Of a stretch of DNA of 64,000 nucleotides, positions 34,175 through 47,400 are shown in pieces (the first letter of the stretch is position 1; the number at the start of each line of letters is the position of its first letter). The stretch comes from Cryptomeria japonica. Taxonomy: Eukaryota; Streptophyta; Pinopsida; Cupressales; Cupressaceae. The notes under the pieces are model-generated. The model worked only from the letters and a program-made list of their open reading frames with translations. It ran no database searches and had not been told where the DNA came from. The position numbers and the translations under genes were made by a program. The stretch is taken from positions 915,659,340-915,723,339 of the forward strand of contig NC_081409.1 of assembly GCF_030272615.1 (NCBI RefSeq). Reading direction: 5' to 3'.

Positions 34175-36169
34175 ATGGCTACGTCTAACATTGCCCAATT
34201 AATTGGTGTGTTTTGTGTGCTCTGCGCACTGAATACTCTGTCTATCCCCATTTGTATGGCCGAGTCAGCAGGCGTGAACTTCGGCTTTAATGAATTCACG
34301 AGATGCAACACAAGCAACATTCTTTGTGTAAATGATGCCACAATATCTGGGCATAAAGTCCATCTTACAAACAATACAAACGTTCAAGTGAGCAACAACA
34401 CTTCTGGGAGGATTGTTTACAACCAGACCATTGGGATCTCTTCTATTGCAAGCTTCACTACGGACATCCAGTTCGCTATGAAATATTATAATCTGAGTCG
34501 TGATGACCAAGGAGGAGAGGGAATTGCTTTCTTCATGGCATCTAAAGAAATCGCGACAATTGCTCGCTCAGCTGATTATTACAGTGGTCTTCCGGGAAAT
34601 GGATATAAGTTGTCACCCAAGATGGTTGGTGTTGAATTTTATTGTTACATTTACAACTGCTCTATCTACACAGATGTTGCTGGCTATCTTCCTTCTGAGT
34701 CTTACAATAAAACATATTTGAATCAAACATTAAACGATGGTGCTTTGTGGAATTCACGAATAGAGTACAACGATATAGAAAAGTACCTGCAAATATTTCT
34801 CACAAATGCCTCCAAAACCTCCATGTCCCAAAAAGATCTTGTTTTTGCATTTCCTTTTGATTTCTCTAAATATCTCCCAGACAATCTTGTAGTAGGGATT
34901 TCTGCTTCTGCTCAAAATTCAAGTCAGACCCACACAATCCTTTCATGGAGTTTCAATACCAAGGCCAAAACAAGAAAGTCTTCAACCAAAATAATAATTG
35001 TTACGATTGTAGGAGTCTTTTGTTGTTTAGCAGGGGCACTTATGATCTGGAAATTGTTTTCCATTGGGAAGAAGAGGAGATTGGAAAGCAGAAGCAGACA
35101 AACATGCGAAAATGACGAAATAGAGATTAGCATGCTTGTAGACCAGGGGCCATGTAGATATAAGCTGGAGGATCTCAAGGCCGGAACAAACAATTTCAGT
35201 GAAACTCAAAAGTTGGGGCAGGGAGGATTTGGAGGTGTGTACAAAGGCGTTACAGGAGAAGCAAACGAAGTGGTAGCTATCAAGCGCATCTCACAAGGGT
35301 CGAGACAGGGAATGAAAGAATTCATCTCTGAAATAAGTATTGTTAGTCGCGTAAGACATCGGAACCTTGTTCAGCTTTTGGGATGGTGTCATGAGAAAGG
35401 AGAATTGCTTTTGGTGTACGAGTACATGTCCAATGGTAGCCTTGACAAACATCTTTTCAGCAAAGGAGCTTCTCCCCCATTACAGTGGAGTCACAGATAT
35501 CGAATAGCTTTGGAAATAGCTTGTGGACTGTTGTATCTCCATGAAGAATGGGATCAATGTATTGTACACAGGGATATAAAATCCAGTAATGTTATGCTCG
35601 ACGGCAATTTCAATGCAAAGCTTGGGGACTTCGGTTTGGCGCGCATGCTGGAGCACAATCGCTTGTCTCAGACCACAATAGCGGCTGGAACCTTTGGTTA
35701 CCTGGCTCCTGAGTGTGTGATCACAGGAAGAACAAGCCCTGAATCAGATGTTTACAGCTTTGGTGCCGTGGCCTTGGAAATTGCTACAGGAAAGAGAATA
35801 GTAGATGAGAGATTGCAAGAGCATAATATGAGACTTGTAGAGTGGGTATGGGATCTTTATGGTCAAGGCAAAATTTTGGAAGCTGCTGATGAGAAATTAA
35901 ATGGGGAGCATGAAGGGGCAGAAATGGAACAATTGATAGGAATAGGGTTGTGGTGCTCTCATCCAGATCCACTTGCAAGACCCAAAATTAGGCAAGTGGT
36001 AAAGCTGTTGAAGCTGGAAGATCGAGTGCCTAATCTTCCTCAAGAAATACCTGTGCCAACATATGCCGCATTTCATGGAGCCGACTTTTCAGTTCCATCT
36101 TCATTTACAATGGAGACTTCCAATGCACTCCCATCTCAATCAGGTAATTCATCTCAAGTCTCCTCCTGA
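34175..36169 (+). CDS. L-type lectin receptor-like kinase (LecRK), apparently intact
   Basis: This is a single-exon gene of 664 residues, a normal length for the family. The N-terminal signal peptide ends near residue 29 (CVLCALNTLSIPICMA). A legume-lectin-like ectodomain spans about 31-262, rich in N-glycosylation sites. One transmembrane helix spans about 272-294 (IIIVTIVGVFCCLAGALMIW), followed by basic KKRRLESRSR. The kinase domain spans about 341-615 with the Gly-rich loop GQGGFGGV (348-355), Lys370, Glu386, HRD 465-467 (an RD kinase), DFG 485-487 and APE 511-513, all intact. It should sit in the plasma membrane and phosphorylate Ser/Thr after extracellular sensing, as LecRKs do in immunity and stress. 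The lectin region lacks the usual acidic metal-binding pattern (VEFYCY where active lectins have VEFDT), so sugar binding is doubtful. The start is supported by the signal peptide. Confidence 0.93.
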   Translation: MATSNIAQLIGVFCVLCALNTLSIPICMAESAGVNFGFNEFTRCNTSNILCVNDATISGHKVHLTNNTNVQVSNNTSGRIVYNQTIGISSIASFTTDIQFAMKYYNLSRDDQGGEGIAFFMASKEIATIARSADYYSGLPGNGYKLSPKMVGVEFYCYIYNCSIYTDVAGYLPSESYNKTYLNQTLNDGALWNSRIEYNDIEKYLQIFLTNASKTSMSQKDLVFAFPFDFSKYLPDNLVVGISASAQNSSQTHTILSWSFNTKAKTRKSSTKIIIVTIVGVFCCLAGALMIWKLFSIGKKRRLESRSRQTCENDEIEISMLVDQGPCRYKLEDLKAGTNNFSETQKLGQGGFGGVYKGVTGEANEVVAIKRISQGSRQGMKEFISEISIVSRVRHRNLVQLLGWCHEKGELLLVYEYMSNGSLDKHLFSKGASPPLQWSHRYRIALEIACGLLYLHEEWDQCIVHRDIKSSNVMLDGNFNAKLGDFGLARMLEHNRLSQTTIAAGTFGYLAPECVITGRTSPESDVYSFGAVALEIATGKRIVDERLQEHNMRLVEWVWDLYGQGKILEAADEKLNGEHEGAEMEQLIGIGLWCSHPDPLARPKIRQVVKLLKLEDRVPNLPQEIPVPTYAAFHGADFSVPSSFTMETSNALPSQSGNSSQVSS

Positions 36170-37870
36170 TCATATTAAAGCACAGCTCCCATCGCTGTGC
36201 ATTTTCAAAAGGAATCGTAGGAGCTCTCTATCACTACTCAACCTCGAGCAATTGGATTTCTAGTTGCTATGTTAGTTTAGTTTCTCCTTTATTATGTACT
36301 ATTTGCTTTCCCAGACATATATTTTAATGAAAGAAAATATCTTGGATTATCCTGTAATCGCTCTGTTCTTGGATGGGCAACATATATTAGAAGTGATCCA
36401 CTCCTCTGTTCAATCACGTCTTTCCTTTATTTGCTGCAAGGTTCTTGTACTGCTGGTATGGCCAGCCTGTTGATCGAATGGGTTCAACATTCCCTTCCAG
36501 TCCTTTTTATTTTGTAATACATTGTGCATATTTAATTTTCTCGATTGTCTTTGTATGAAAGAAGGCAGCAACTCTATTGAGAGATTTTTCATTTAGCGTT
36601 TATTAGAATAGAAATCTTACTTAGTTGTTTTGTGTGTGTCTGCAAAAGAGAAAAACATAGCTCTCTTTTGTTGGGGAACAAGTTTACTGTTCTAAGCGTT
36701 TTTTAAGCTCAACTAATGTGAAAAAGAGCACAGTCCTATAAACATCGATATAGAAAAAGAGCAGTAACTGTGTTGACTTGACATGTATAGAATTAAATTG
36801 TTTTATTATTCTGATCTTCCTCTGCCTTTCCCTTCAACTCTTTGGTGATCGGCTTTAAAACGATTAAAATAACTATACATTTGATGGTTTCATTTTTTTA
36901 AATTTATTTATTTGCTTGAATGACTTAAGAGCTTCCATCGTCATATCTACAGCTTTTGAGACATTTTAATACAACTTTTTAGTTCAGGCCATTAGTTGTA
37001 TGTACGTCCCCATGATTCTCACACCTTAGATGGGTATTCTGAAAAATACCCGTCAAAATTTAGCTCTGATGGACGGGCTGTTATTTTCATTATTCAGGCT
37101 AAATACATTGATTTAAGAGATTTCGGGAGATATAATACAATATATTGTTTATATAATTATACATTTATTATCATTCGGGAGATATAATACAATATATTGT
37201 TTATATAATTATACATTTATTATCATTTATATTATTTATATAATATAGATTAGGACATAAGATCTACAGTTCATTCAAAAATCTTGATGCATTCCGTAGT
37301 TTTTCAGTGTGTTTTTACACAAGTACAATTTTGAACATAAATTCTTCACCATATATGAAATAATATAGTCACAATTTTTATAGAGGGATGAATAAATATT
37401 CCTCCAAACTTTAACTTTGAGAAATAAGACAGAAATTATTCAAGTTTAAACAAACAGTCTATAACTAATGTTTTCATAAGAGAATGAACATTTGATATTT
37501 CTAAAGATGCAGTCAATTCACAAACACTGGAACAAAAACATGATCCTCTAAAGGCCACTTCATTTCTTGGCCATGTTAAGCAAGAGAAATTAGTTTCAAA
37601 TGTAAATCTAAATGCATAGTCAGTCACAGGTCAAGATGTAGAACACCTTAATAAGTTGCTTGAAACATTAGTATGGATTAATCATTTGCATGATGAATGG
37701 ACACGAAAATGTGTGGATTCTTCATTCTTGTCAAAAAATTTAGTAATGAGTACAGTTATATATGCATGGCTTAGCAAGGAGTGATTTTGGTGAAATCTAT
37801 TGTAAAACTAATGACCTATATGCAATTTGTGATAAAATTAATAACTTGAATATAAACTGTGATATAGTAA
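36170..37870. other. Downstream flank of LecRK, shared with the paralogue
   Basis: 36170-36720 and about 37300-37870 match 52651-53180 and 53190-53780 downstream of the second kinase. Shared phrases include cacagctcccatcgctgtgc, ttgatcgaatgggttcaaca and ctaaaggccacttcat. The 600 bp between 36720 and 37300 is present only here. 37124-37227 is a perfect two-copy tandem repeat of 52 bp (cgggagatataatacaatat...). No second gene is present. Confidence 0.75.
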
Positions 37871-38229
37871 TGACCTATCATCAATACTAGCCTCTAATAT
37901 TCAATGGATAAACTTGTTATGAGTTGTGCGACATTGAACACTTACCTACACCAATGACCCCATCAATATGAACCTTCAACATTCAATAGATAAATGTATT
38001 ATGACTTGTATAATAATAAGATAAATAAGATTGAAATAAAATAAGATAGATAGAACTATTCTTAAATATCATCCCATTTTTAACAAATAAATGAAAATAA
38101 CACATAGGAGAACTCTTACCCTAACTTTACCGCGAGCATTTACCCACTGGAATCACCGGGTCAAGACCGGCGGCCCATATTTAATCGCACGGTCCACTCC
38201 TTAGACAAAAAAATATGTTTTATGATGCC

Positions 38230-38590
38230 CATGTTAAATCTCAATTTCTCAGACTTGTGACGTCTGCAGTGAGATGGAAATTTCATACAAATTGAAATGT
38301 CTTACGATTGTTCAATCTTCTCCTCATATGTGGAATAGAATTTTCTCCTTTGGAAATAGATAAAATCGTGATTGACCCAACACTCTTCTACAACGACCGT
38401 GAAGAATAATTAATTGGCTAATATTTCGGCTTTGACATTTATATATCCTACTTTTAAATTCCCATGCATGAATATAGATGGGAGGATGAACTGAGAAAGC
38501 AAAACCAAACATCTATACCGTGGGAATAATCAGTGGTAAGACTTTGAGAAGTGGAAAAAGGTGTGTAAGATAAGCATTCTTCATGTGTAT
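38230..38590 (+). repeat. Orphan copy of the region upstream of the second LecRK
   Basis: It matches about 49910-50230 (aaattgaaatgtcttacg, atatttcggct, cccatgcatg, tatagatggga, gaagtggaaaaa). In the right copy this block lies about 450-780 bp upstream of the LecRK start. Here no kinase follows, so it looks like a remnant of another duplicated unit. Confidence 0.75.
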
Positions 38591-40800
38591 TTTCTACAAT
38601 TTATTTTGCATTATTTTTTCATGTAGATAAATTAGTTGTATCTTTCAATGAACATACATAATCAAGCATGCTTCACAAATTTCATGTAATACAGCCAAAA
38701 AAATAAAAATAAAAAATAAAAAAAGTATTTTGAAATAGTTTTACAAGTTCTTATAAGAACTAATTAATCATATGTGGCTAGGCTACAAAATAGATCCTTA
38801 TAAATATATACAACATGTCTATATTTAAAAAAAAAATTGGACAATCATGTAGACACTTGAAGCATAAAGAAAGTATTACATTTTGTACTTTCGTTTGAAT
38901 TACAAATTTATTAACATAAAAGTGAATAAATTTAAATTATAGGGATGGATAACATAAAATAAATTCAATCAATAGAGAAAAATAAGTAATATACAACAAG
39001 ATTAATCATATAGCCTCCATCTCAAATACAACTATATCTACCATAAATTAGTTTCTAATTCTTCAATATATGTAAAAGATCATGTCAACTATTCAAACAC
39101 CATCAAATGACCACATATAAACGCTAATAATAATATCATTTATTAGAAAAAAGGACTAATAGATTTTTTTGAGATTATAAGGTGTCACAAGCATGCAACA
39201 TCATGCCTTTTGTAATAACAAAATATTGGTAGCCTATAATATTATTATGTCACACTTAGAATGAAAACAAAGATGGTCTCATATGATATCCTCATTGATA
39301 TCCACAAGTTGTCTACTTAAATTTCATCCTAGGATTCTTTAGGTTATACCTTATCACAAATACAAAATCTTAATCCACCTTTATTATTTCTTGTAGATCA
39401 TTTTATACCTATTATTCTAGTAGTAGAGACTACTAGTGAACAATAACATTTGGTTGATTATATCAATAGCGACTCATATGTATCTTCCATTGACAATTGC
39501 ATGGTTGCATTATACATAGATATTCCTTCATTTTTGTTGATATTAATAAGTTTTTTAATACTCGCCTTATTTGAAACTTGGGATAATATTATAATTCTAG
39601 CTCAATCCTTATGTCATTTGATAGTTGAATTTCTAATTAAAAGATTTCTCTCTCAACTCATTCTCCACTTCATGATCTATACTAGTAAGATAATTATCTA
39701 GTGGATGATAAGCCTTAGATATATATAACAACATATGATTGTATACATGTCTTTTTGTGTATTTCACACATGATCCCCATTATTTTGTTTTTGTTATTTC
39801 CTCCTATGAAATGCATGTTATCCTTGTAGGTGCATGGATACAAAGAGATGAAAAATGTTATTTTATTATTCTATAAGTTGTATACAATTTTTTTACATTT
39901 TATGGACAATGAAAATAATAAAGATATTTAGATCTCTTTCATTTTGATAAAAGTTCTATTTATTTGTTATCATATATGGATTTTTCTTTGTACTCATACT
40001 TCCACAATGCTTAGAGAATTATAATAATTTGGTCTTTTCTATACACTATAGTATTCATACAAACATTGATATTACCTAATTGATTTACCCCCTAAGTCTT
40101 ATTCTCACTATTCTAGCTAATTTAACTTACGGTACACAAGATATTTATCACTTTATGTCTCATAACATGATATTAAGATACTTTTCATGATCTCATGTAG
40201 TCCTAAGTATCAACATTGTCTATATAACCAAGTTTCTATAAAAAATTACACAAACTATTAATGATAATTTTATCTACATTCTTTCGTACAATAATATACT
40301 TTATTCTTGTCGTTTCTTTGTACTTTCAATTATGTTCTCTATATCCTGGGTAGATATCTTGGTAGACAAATATTATATGGTATTGGAGTAGATTTAGTGC
40401 CTTTAGCTGGTACTTTTGAGAGATATTTAGTGTATATATTTATGGATCTTGAAAATTTGAGTGTTATTTTCTCTTGCATCAAACGATAAATTGGAGAATA
40501 AAAAGAAATTGATATAAACACTAGATTGTTGGGTGTTTATTTTTGTATCTTTGTATTGTAAATTCACATTGAATCATGTTGGTGCAGATCCAAGATCACA
40601 TTGAGTTCAAAATATCCAAGAAATTTAGTTTAGACTTTGGATTTTCGTGAATTAGACACATGAGGCTAGATTTCACATTAGAAGATGGTTGCTAGATCTA
40701 AAAGGTAGCTATAATTTTGAGGTATTTTAAATCAAATTTAACCCAATTATTGTGTCTAGATTTCCTAAAAAAATAAATATTGGAGTAGAATTCATAATTT
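38591..40800. other. AT-rich intergenic sequence
   Basis: No gene or recognisable element was found. Short open frames here have AT-driven composition and no domain signature. Confidence 0.5.
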
Positions 40801-43550
40801 TAAAATATAAACTGTGAGTAGGTGAATAAGGAGCGAGTGTAGGAAACCCCATTCCAGGTGTTTGTACTCATTTTGGAGGAGATCTTCAAGCTCCTCCACT
40901 ATGTAATCTACCTACTTCCCCTTTTTTTTTTCTATATTTATTACTTGGTTGTTTTTGTGTTAGTGTGGTTTCAACTCGCACAAGTGAGAGGTGGAGCATT
41001 AGATACATCGTATCTCATTGAATGATACCAACCAAAATGGATGGTAATTTGATTGGAAAGGCTAGCAATATTAATGACAACCCACCTGCTAGTGTTAAGT
41101 CATTCAAAGCGGCTTTAATGGGATCTTTAGTCTCTATTCTTGACTCAACAAAACTAACCATAAAAATTGTAATGAAAAGGGTAATGAAACAAGTTTACAT
41201 AAATAGTCACAAAATTGAGCATAATCAGGCATAAATTAGGCAAAACCATCTAAATGGGTCAAAGTCTAGTTTGAAATTGTTTACGTATAGAATTTTGTTA
41301 CCCCAGTTTTTAAACATCCAAATTTTAAACTTTCGCATTGAAGCTAACATTTGACAATACCTTAATGTATACATATGAGAGTTTTTCAGGATATGCAATT
41401 ATGTAGTTTCAGTTCAAGGACATCACCTTCGAGTCTTGTCATGTACTGGCCAAAATGCAAAAATAATCAAATATTAAGAACTATAAACTGTCAAAGAGGA
41501 ACTGTCTTATGAGCATGTTCTTGGCACCATGCTGAGCAATGTGGCAAAGTTTTGTGAGATTTAATGCTTTAATTTTTGCCACCCTCTATTCGAAAAATGC
41601 AAAAATACTGTTCTTGGGTCTTTGTCGTGCAAAAACGTTTTTGAGTTTTATTCATTGTATCCCCTTTTGCCACCAATTAAAATTTCAAGGTCAGATTCTT
41701 TATCAAACAAAATTTATTTCAGTTTGAAAAGTTAAACTTTTGCAACTCACTTATGCTCCAATGTTCAAAAGTTGTAACTTTTGTGTTTGAAAGTTGAAAT
41801 TTCTAACTTTCGCGCCCAATGCTCCAAAATTATAATTGAAACAGGTTATGGACGTGCATCATAGCACGGCGATGGGTAATTTTTGTCAGATATAGTAGAC
41901 ATGCGTGCAAGATATGCGCATTGGCTGACAAAATGCCTCTAAGACACGTCATCCTATGCAGTGTAGTGACTACAGGAAATCACAGAATGGATTTTTGAGA
42001 AGATTTTAATAACATTTCAAGCAAATGCAATCATTAGGCCGATTTTGCGGTTGTAGCAGCCAATGGCAGATATGTATGCGAACTGTGAAATCATAGCCAT
42101 TGCACTTGAACTGTTTGACAAATTGCTTCAAAGATATGTCCTCTCAAGCAAAGAAATGAAATAAAAATAATTCCAAGTGAACCATGGAGATCACATATCG
42201 TGGAATGCATGTGGAGGTGGAAGCACATAACAAGGCAAGCCTCTCATACACAATCTGTGAGCAGATACAAATCGTGGGAGCAGAGATAATTTGATAGAGT
42301 CTTTCAAAGAGTTATCATCTCATAAAATGCACTAACGGTAGAATATTCATGACCATTTAGATTTCTTGAAACTAACTATCAAGAATATGTATTTAGCAGT
42401 TTTAAATTGAATTTCATGAGCTTCGCCATCATCCTCTCTACTGTGCACAGTGATTGGAGCCTCAAATCAGCATATGGACATCTATCGAGGTGCCAAGTTG
42501 AAATTGGAGTGTAGTCAGGGCATATACACTGTTTGATTGACTGCGTTAAATTGTATGTGAGCATAGATAAGGCGTGAGCTGTTTTACAACATAACTCAAA
42601 AAGATGTCATCTCATGCAATGTAATTATTACAGTGAGTGCATTAAATGGGAAGAGCATTGGCAAGGAATCTTAACTATTTGATTGAGTGCGTCAGGGAAA
42701 TAACAACTCCAGAGATTTCATCTCATAGAATACAATAAGTGCAGTGAGTGCGTGAAATGAATTTGATTTCAAGTAAATGTAATTGGTAAATTTAAAGCCA
42801 AATTCCAAGAGCCTTTACCAACCTTTCTCCCTATACATGCTCTAAATTATTTGATAGATTACCTCAAAGAGCTGTTTTGCCCATGTGTCTGCAAAAGTGA
42901 TGATGTTTAAATAGCTTGCAAAAATGTGGAAGAGTAGATACAGAGTTTGAATAGTTTGATCGAGTGTTTTAAAGAAATGCAGTCTCAAGACATGAATGTA
43001 AAAGGTCATAGTTATGTTTCTTGGTATTATCTTTATAATTGCGACTTTTGGTCAAAGTGCTTGTGACGGTTAGAACTCAATAATTTAATTAAAGTTTATC
43101 TTTAATTGCTCCGAATTGTACAAATAACTACCTCGTTCAAACTACGTTAGTTACAAACCTAAAACGGGTAGTTACAAAAGGGGAAACTCTGCAAAAAATC
43201 TTCAGAGAAAATTGTAGACATTTTGATTTTTCATTATGTATAGAAGAGGTTTTTTGAGATTGTATAATCTCATAAAGATAATAAAGAATGCATTTGTTCA
43301 TATGTTCTAAATGTTCTTTTGAGTTAGGGTTGCTAATTTTTCGTATGTTGAATCAGTGATCCCTTTATGTACCTTTGTGAATCATCAATAATCTATGCAA
43401 TCGATGTAATGAAACATAGTCATTTCTTGGTATCTTGGGTTGAATATGTAAAAGTAACTTATCTCTTCTTATGTCGGGATTTGTTATCTTTCTTTCTTCA
43501 TCATTGCGTATCAAAACTCATTTTCTGTTAAAATCCCCTTGTAAATGTTA
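40801..43550. other. Intergenic sequence with weak repeat character
   Basis: A short open frame at 41022-41234 (ASVKSFKAALMGSLVSI) faintly recalls the start of nucleic-acid-binding proteins of non-LTR elements, but nothing downstream supports it. 41840-42780 contains loosely repeated phrases (ggttatggac, gtttgacaaa/gtttgacata, cagtgagtgc) that recur near 61690-62160, suggesting an old dispersed repeat. Confidence 0.35.
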
Positions 43551-44439
43551 TCAGCTATGAAATCCTATTTGGTATTCATATGTTTGTCATGAGGGTTTCT
43601 ATTCTTCATCTCATCTTGGTTTTATATTTTATCCTTTATGTATTTTCAAGTTACAAGTACACAAAAATCATAAAAACCCCATCATATGAGGGAGTTTTCC
43701 CCCACAATATCTCCAACTATTATAATTTCTGGCACTACTCTTTGGGTGAAGAGGGTCAATTTCAAATAACAACCGCAGTGATAAATCTGTTTACCAACAA
43801 ATTTGTAACACTACATTAATCCTCCACTTTAGTGAGTGTGAATTTATTATCACACTCATGGTAAAGTATGGAGAAGCTAAAGATTCTTTAATCAAGACAT
43901 TAAAGAGACATTACAATTCCGAGCTTAGCAAGGCAATAGATAGCTCAAGACTTAAGATCTTATCAATCTACAACATCAAGATAAAAGGTCAAGCATAAAT
44001 GAGAAAAAATTATCAATATTTGGAACAAACATGGACCATACAAAAACACAAGGTATGACATCTAAGACTTGCAAGATCTGTATACAATCACTAGGAGCCA
44101 TATCAAAAGACAAGACATGATATCTAGTAGTTGAAATATCCCCAGATCCTCACTAGGAGTCATGTTACAAACACACAAAGAATGGCCTCTAGGACTAGTA
44201 ATATCCTTATATACTTACTAGATGTCATGTACATAAGAAGTCACAAGGCTATCTTGAGTTTTGTTATGCTTGGTGGCCCATGAACAGGTGAAGGCCACAT
44301 GGGCTAGTAAAAATATATGGATATACTAGGTGAGATTGAAACCAATGTTGTTGGAGATTCTTATTCAAGGAAATAATCTTTGTTTGTTGGATGATCTAGA
44401 TAGAATATTCTAAAAGGGTGTTGTGATAGAACAAAAAAT
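43551..44439. repeat. Intergenic sequence with three imperfect 60-65-bp repeats (about 44040-44232)
   Basis: Three successive units share the frame acacaaggtatgacatctaa / gacaagacatgatatctagt / cacaaagaatggcctctagg, followed by tcactaggag(c/t)catat/gt or a variant. No gene is present on either strand. Confidence 0.5.
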
Positions 44440-47400
44440 GTTCATAGTGTGTGGTCAAAGTGTATAATCAATCTTGTGGTGTGTAAACAAAGTGGAGTGT
44501 ACATGCCCTCACCTAAAAGTTATTGCATATGCAAATCAGGGGCAATTACCTTTGACATACTATGCATTCAAAGACAAGAACATCACAACAACTAAATGCT
44601 CATAAAAAAGGAAAATTAAGGCAATATCAAATACAAACAAGAGCATGTAATAACACATAAGGGATCCAAAGATCTAACATCAATATGAAGGTAAGATAAA
44701 TAATGTATATCAATTTGATTAAATTTTGAATTAACCTCATCCCCCAAATACAGTGGAACTACAATTACAAAAGAAGAAGAGAACATACAAATGAACAAAG
44801 GGTTTTTGGGTCAGCATGAAAGAGAACTAAAATTCCTCAATACTCTGCATTTTCCCTAAAAGAAAACACAAAAGCATATTTACAACAAAACACATAAATG
44901 ACAAATAGAAGAATGAATATAAAAATAGAAGAATGTCATAACATAGTTAGTCTATTTGTATCATTGTGCCAGCATAGCATCAAGGGTAATCCAAAAGAAA
45001 TGTCAAATAGTACATCAAAAGGAATCATATTACATGCAAGAAAACACACAAAGACACAGAGGTACGTCACTTATAAGGTAGTCTATATAAATTCATCTAC
45101 CTCTCAATCTTGCTCACTATAAAGAGATGGAAGGCAAGATGCTACAGGAGCTACATTTAGTATAGTACAAGGAGCTATATCAAGTTCCAAACATGGACCA
45201 TTCCCTAAGGAAGGATCACTATGTGTTGCAATACAAGCTAGAGTTAGTGCTTTGGAAAACATTAAGGATGATTGAAAATCATTGTCTGTAGTTTCAACCA
45301 TGTCATCTGATTCATGATCCAAATTTATCACAAGAAGTGGTGCAATAGTAATATTGCTATCAGTGTGTAAGAATTATCAGCTATAATAGTACAAGAAAGA
45401 GTATAAGAATGCATCATAATCAACAACTAGACATTTTAGATAGTTTGGGAAAGATAAGGATCATTTTTAGGAGAAAGTGAAGTTAAGCAAGGTTGAGAAG
45501 GTAGGGCCATATAAACATCCAATTTCTTCTAGGGTGAGACTCTCTTCTAACAGAAAGTGCATGATCCATAGTGCTATGCCTTTTGTAACCATCTCTCGCA
45601 ATATATTTTAATCAATATCATTCAGCATAGGTTCATTTTCTTTTGTTTCTCTAAGAATAAAGAAGCAATGAAATGAAACTCTAAAGGTTGAGAGATAGTA
45701 GGACGTCCAAATGGTGGGAATGTTTTCCTCATTGCCCTTTATAGGATGTCAAAGATGGAACCACAACATACATACTAGACACTTTAGGAAGGGGATTTTT
45801 ACTTAGAATTAACTTATTGTATTAAAAAACCAAAATTAGGGCATCATTATGATGAGTACTACTCATCTTCCTAGATTTAGGTTGGGCATTATGACCTACC
45901 ACAAAGTAGTGTCATCTTCAGATTTCCTCATGTTAGGATGGAAAGTATGGTGTGTTGATAATATTTGCCTACTTTTCTCATGTGGTTGGTCTCATCGTGG
46001 AATCCCCTTTTAACTTTTGACTCCATGGGTAATTCCTCCTTCATTTATTTGTTTGTTGGAGATTAAGTATGGTTAACTTTTTGGTCTCCTAGTGATTTGC
46101 GGTAATTTTAAAGCTTATTTGTGTTCTATCATTATTTTTGCGAATCTTAAGTTTTTCCCTAGGTATGAAACATATAAATTTTCATCCATTCACTATGTAT
46201 CTTTTAAACTCCAACACATTTTTCTAGATTTTGGCACCTTTTTTTAACTCTAGCATATTTTTTAGAAAGTTGAGTAATTTCCATTACATTCTTTCTAGGC
46301 ACTAGTGTCTAATTTTACTGTTGTAGTGTATTGTAGTTAATGTTGTTGGATAGTAGGTATTCATGGTCTCTATTCTATGCAAAATGTGGATGCAAAACCT
46401 GTTGCACTTCAATTGTTGAATTTTCCCATGTAAAGATATGTTGTTCAGTGCCATTGATTAGAAGTATTCCATCTATTAAGTTGGGAAGTGTGCATTTTTC
46501 ATAAAAAGGTTGTTTCTCATTTTTATTGATGTAGGGATTATAGCCCCTTGTAGTGGAACCACTAGTGAGGGTTTGTCCCTTGTGTTTGGGTGTAGTTTGG
46601 GCTGTTATGGAGTTTAGTGGATGTAATTTTCAACCTCATCCTCATTATTCAAGAGAGAAGTGGCCCTTTCGACTACTCAATTCATTGGATCTCCTAGTTG
46701 TCCCATTACTTGTGAATATTTTCTATGGAATTATGAGTGTTGTCAACTATATTAAGGTGTGGAATTAAAGTATATGATTATACCATCCTACCCTTGTGCT
46801 ATGCTCTTGACAAAAAGTAATTATAGATTACAACACTCTTGTCTTCATAGTGTGGTTCTACTCTCTAGTATTTTAATCATAGTTTCCTTGTTAGATTTTT
46901 TTTAACTCTTCCACTTATGCCACCTCGCTTGGATTAATGGTAACACATTTAATTGAATATTTATTTTTAATTAAAACAAGCTATAACTATAGAGTTAAAA
47001 TTGTTCAATAAGGATTTCAATAATTTTATGAAGGCACTATCTTATAAGCTACCACACTACTGTATTTGACTCCAAATTTTGACAAACGTTTGTTGTTATA
47101 TCAACAAACTTTTGTCGGATTACCAACGAAACACCCAAACAATTTTGGTCGCTATTTTGATGAAATTTATATACGTCGAAATTCCAATGAATTATCATCA
47201 AATAGTGGCATGGTCATTGGAACAGATTTTCATTAGTAAATCAACGAAAAATTCATCCAAAATAATCCCAAAACATTTTACAATGTCTCTTTAAATGTCT
47301 CTTTAGTCATTGATTTAGTCATTGATTGTTGTTATTTAGTCATGTGGTAGTCATTTATTTAGTCATTGATTGTTCTTAACTGGTCATTTATTTAGTTTAA

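Noticed and set aside
41022-41234. LINE ORF1 start
   Set aside because: There is only a faint likeness in the first 40 residues, with no reverse transcriptase or endonuclease downstream.
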